In this document: piece by piece, positions 63,140 through 64,000 of the stretch
Numbering within the stretch: position 1 is the first letter of the stretch
Layout: every line of letters starts with the position of its first letter
From: Halobellus salinus
GTDB taxonomy: Archaea > Halobacteriota > Halobacteria > Halobacteriales > Haloferacaceae
Assembly: GCF_014646875.1 (NCBI RefSeq)
Contig: NZ_BMOC01000003.1
Location: forward strand, 1-64,000
Length of the DNA stretch: 64,000 bases
Direction of reading: 5' to 3'
Made by a program: the position numbers and the translations under genes
The notes under the pieces: model-generated
The model's database searches: none
Told to the model about the DNA's origin: nothing
The model's input: the letters and a program-made list of their open reading frames with translations, nothing else

Positions 63140-64000
63140 GCGCCGAGCCGCTGTTCCGGGTCCGAGACCTCCGGAAGTACTACCCGGTGCGGGACGACGA
63201 TGGCCTGTTCAACCTGAACTTCCTGGGGGAGCCGAAGTCTCTCAAGGCCGTGGACGACGTCTCCTTCGAGATCAACCGCGGGGAGATCGTGGGCGTGGCG
63301 GGCCAGTCGGGGTGCGGGAAGTCCACGCTCGGAGAGCTGCTCGTGTTGCTCCAGCAAGCCACCGGCGGCGACATCCAGTTCCGGGGCACGAGCGTCAGCG
63401 ACTACTCCAAGGCCGAACGGAAGGCGTTCCGCCGGGAGTGTCAGATCGTGTTCCAGGACCCGTACGAGTCGCTGAACCCTCGGTTTACCGTGTCGCAGAC
63501 GGTCAAAGAGCCGCTCGTCGTGCACGGAATCGGCGACGCAGTCAAACGCGACGAGCGGGTCCGGGAGGCGCTCTCGGACGCGGGGCTCTCGCCGCCGGAG
63601 GCGTACCTCGACAAACTCCCGGCGGAGCTCTCCGGCGGGGAGCGCCAGCGAGTCAGCATCGCACGGGCGCTGGTGGTCGACCCGCTGTTTCTGGTGGCTG
63701 ACGAGCCGGTGTCGATGCTGGACGTCAGCATCCGTACGGAGATCCTCCACCTGTTCGAAGACCTCCAGAAGAAGCGGGACCTGACGATGATGTACATCTC
63801 TCACGACCTCTCGACGATCAACTACCTCGCCGACCGGACGATGATCATGTACCTCGGCGACGTGGTGGAGTTGGGGCCAACCCGGTCGGTGATCCGGGAT
63901 CCGGCCCACCCCTACACCGAGGCGTTGCTCGAGTCGGTGCCGATGGCCGACCCCGAGCAGGGCCGGGTGGGGACCGAGCGGACCGCGAGCGACATCCGGG
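63136..64000 (+). CDS. Peptide-type ABC transporter ATPase (DppF-like), runs off the window
   Basis: Partial; 288 residues read to the end without a stop. MSAEPLFRVRDLRKYYPVRD, Walker A GQSGCGKSTLGELL, signature LSGGERQRVSIARALVV, Walker B VADEPVSMLDVS, then DPAHPYTEALLESVPMADPE, the Dpp-type tail start. It completes a five-gene importer with the two permeases, DppD-like ATPase and binding protein. The amino-terminal insert GLFNLNFLGEPKSLKAV is typical of this subfamily. Confidence 0.93.
   Translation, partial: MSAEPLFRVRDLRKYYPVRDDDGLFNLNFLGEPKSLKAVDDVSFEINRGEIVGVAGQSGCGKSTLGELLVLLQQATGGDIQFRGTSVSDYSKAERKAFRRECQIVFQDPYESLNPRFTVSQTVKEPLVVHGIGDAVKRDERVREALSDAGLSPPEAYLDKLPAELSGGERQRVSIARALVVDPLFLVADEPVSMLDVSIRTEILHLFEDLQKKRDLTMMYISHDLSTINYLADRTMIMYLGDVVELGPTRSVIRDPAHPYTEALLESVPMADPEQGRVGTERTASDIR

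Overview
The window is haloarchaeal chromosome (class Halobacteria). Evidence: G+C-rich, strongly acidic proteins; short TATA-type promoters about 25 nt before start codons with almost no leader; an archaeal gene set (thermosome, FtsZ1-SecE-Spt5, archaeal CoA pathway pantoate kinase plus phosphopantothenate synthetase, TruD, Pth2, HVO_0476-type zinc finger, DtdA, ThiR); and twin-arginine lipoproteins. No rRNA or CRISPR is visible. There is one tRNA, tRNA-Ser(GGA).

Layout. 0-17 kb is mostly housekeeping: aspS, CoA biosynthesis, DUF2103/truD/histidine kinase/pth2, dcd-thiR, a glutathionyl-hydroquinone-reductase-like protein, cobA-cbiP, a MinD-like ATPase and dtdA. 17-20 kb holds the conserved ftsZ1-secE-spt5 cluster, broken by an A+T-richer type IV pilin gene lying between IS200/IS605-like end sequences. 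21.9-28.6 kb is an accessory region: four tandem twin-arginine DUF1102-like exported proteins, a beta-helix protein and a PKD protein that share an N-terminal leader-like module, an insertion-sequence relic with a 40-bp perfect palindrome, and a divergent membrane-anchored HTH regulator coupled to a fifth exported paralogue. 28.7-48.7 kb returns to central metabolism: cinA, two different GAPDH genes around pgk, a divergent pair of PQQ-propeller lipoproteins, two pcm genes, thrC, citrate synthase, threonine deaminase, tRNA-Ser and a peroxiredoxin. 49-51 kb has a thermosome subunit and an ornithine-cyclodeaminase-family gene. 52-64 kb looks like a catabolic or acquisition block: two SDR enzymes around an IclR regulator, an M28-like peptidase, a SufS-SufU fusion, and a five-gene oligopeptide-type ABC transporter that runs off the window end.

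Structure beyond genes. An 80-bp palindromic element occurs three times (29, 10497, 39740), two copies identical and one with a single change, in short gaps between genes. Several genes have their 3' end, including the stop codon, repeated in tandem downstream (aspS, thiR, an M29-type aminopeptidase, a PQQ lipoprotein), and the dcd upstream region carries three 30-bp tandem repeats. The transporter's binding protein appears circularly permuted.

The most interesting candidates for an undescribed system are the 21.9-28.6 kb surface/exported-protein locus with its inverted-repeat intergenic region, and the 80-bp palindromic element. Functions given here come from reading motifs, without database searches.
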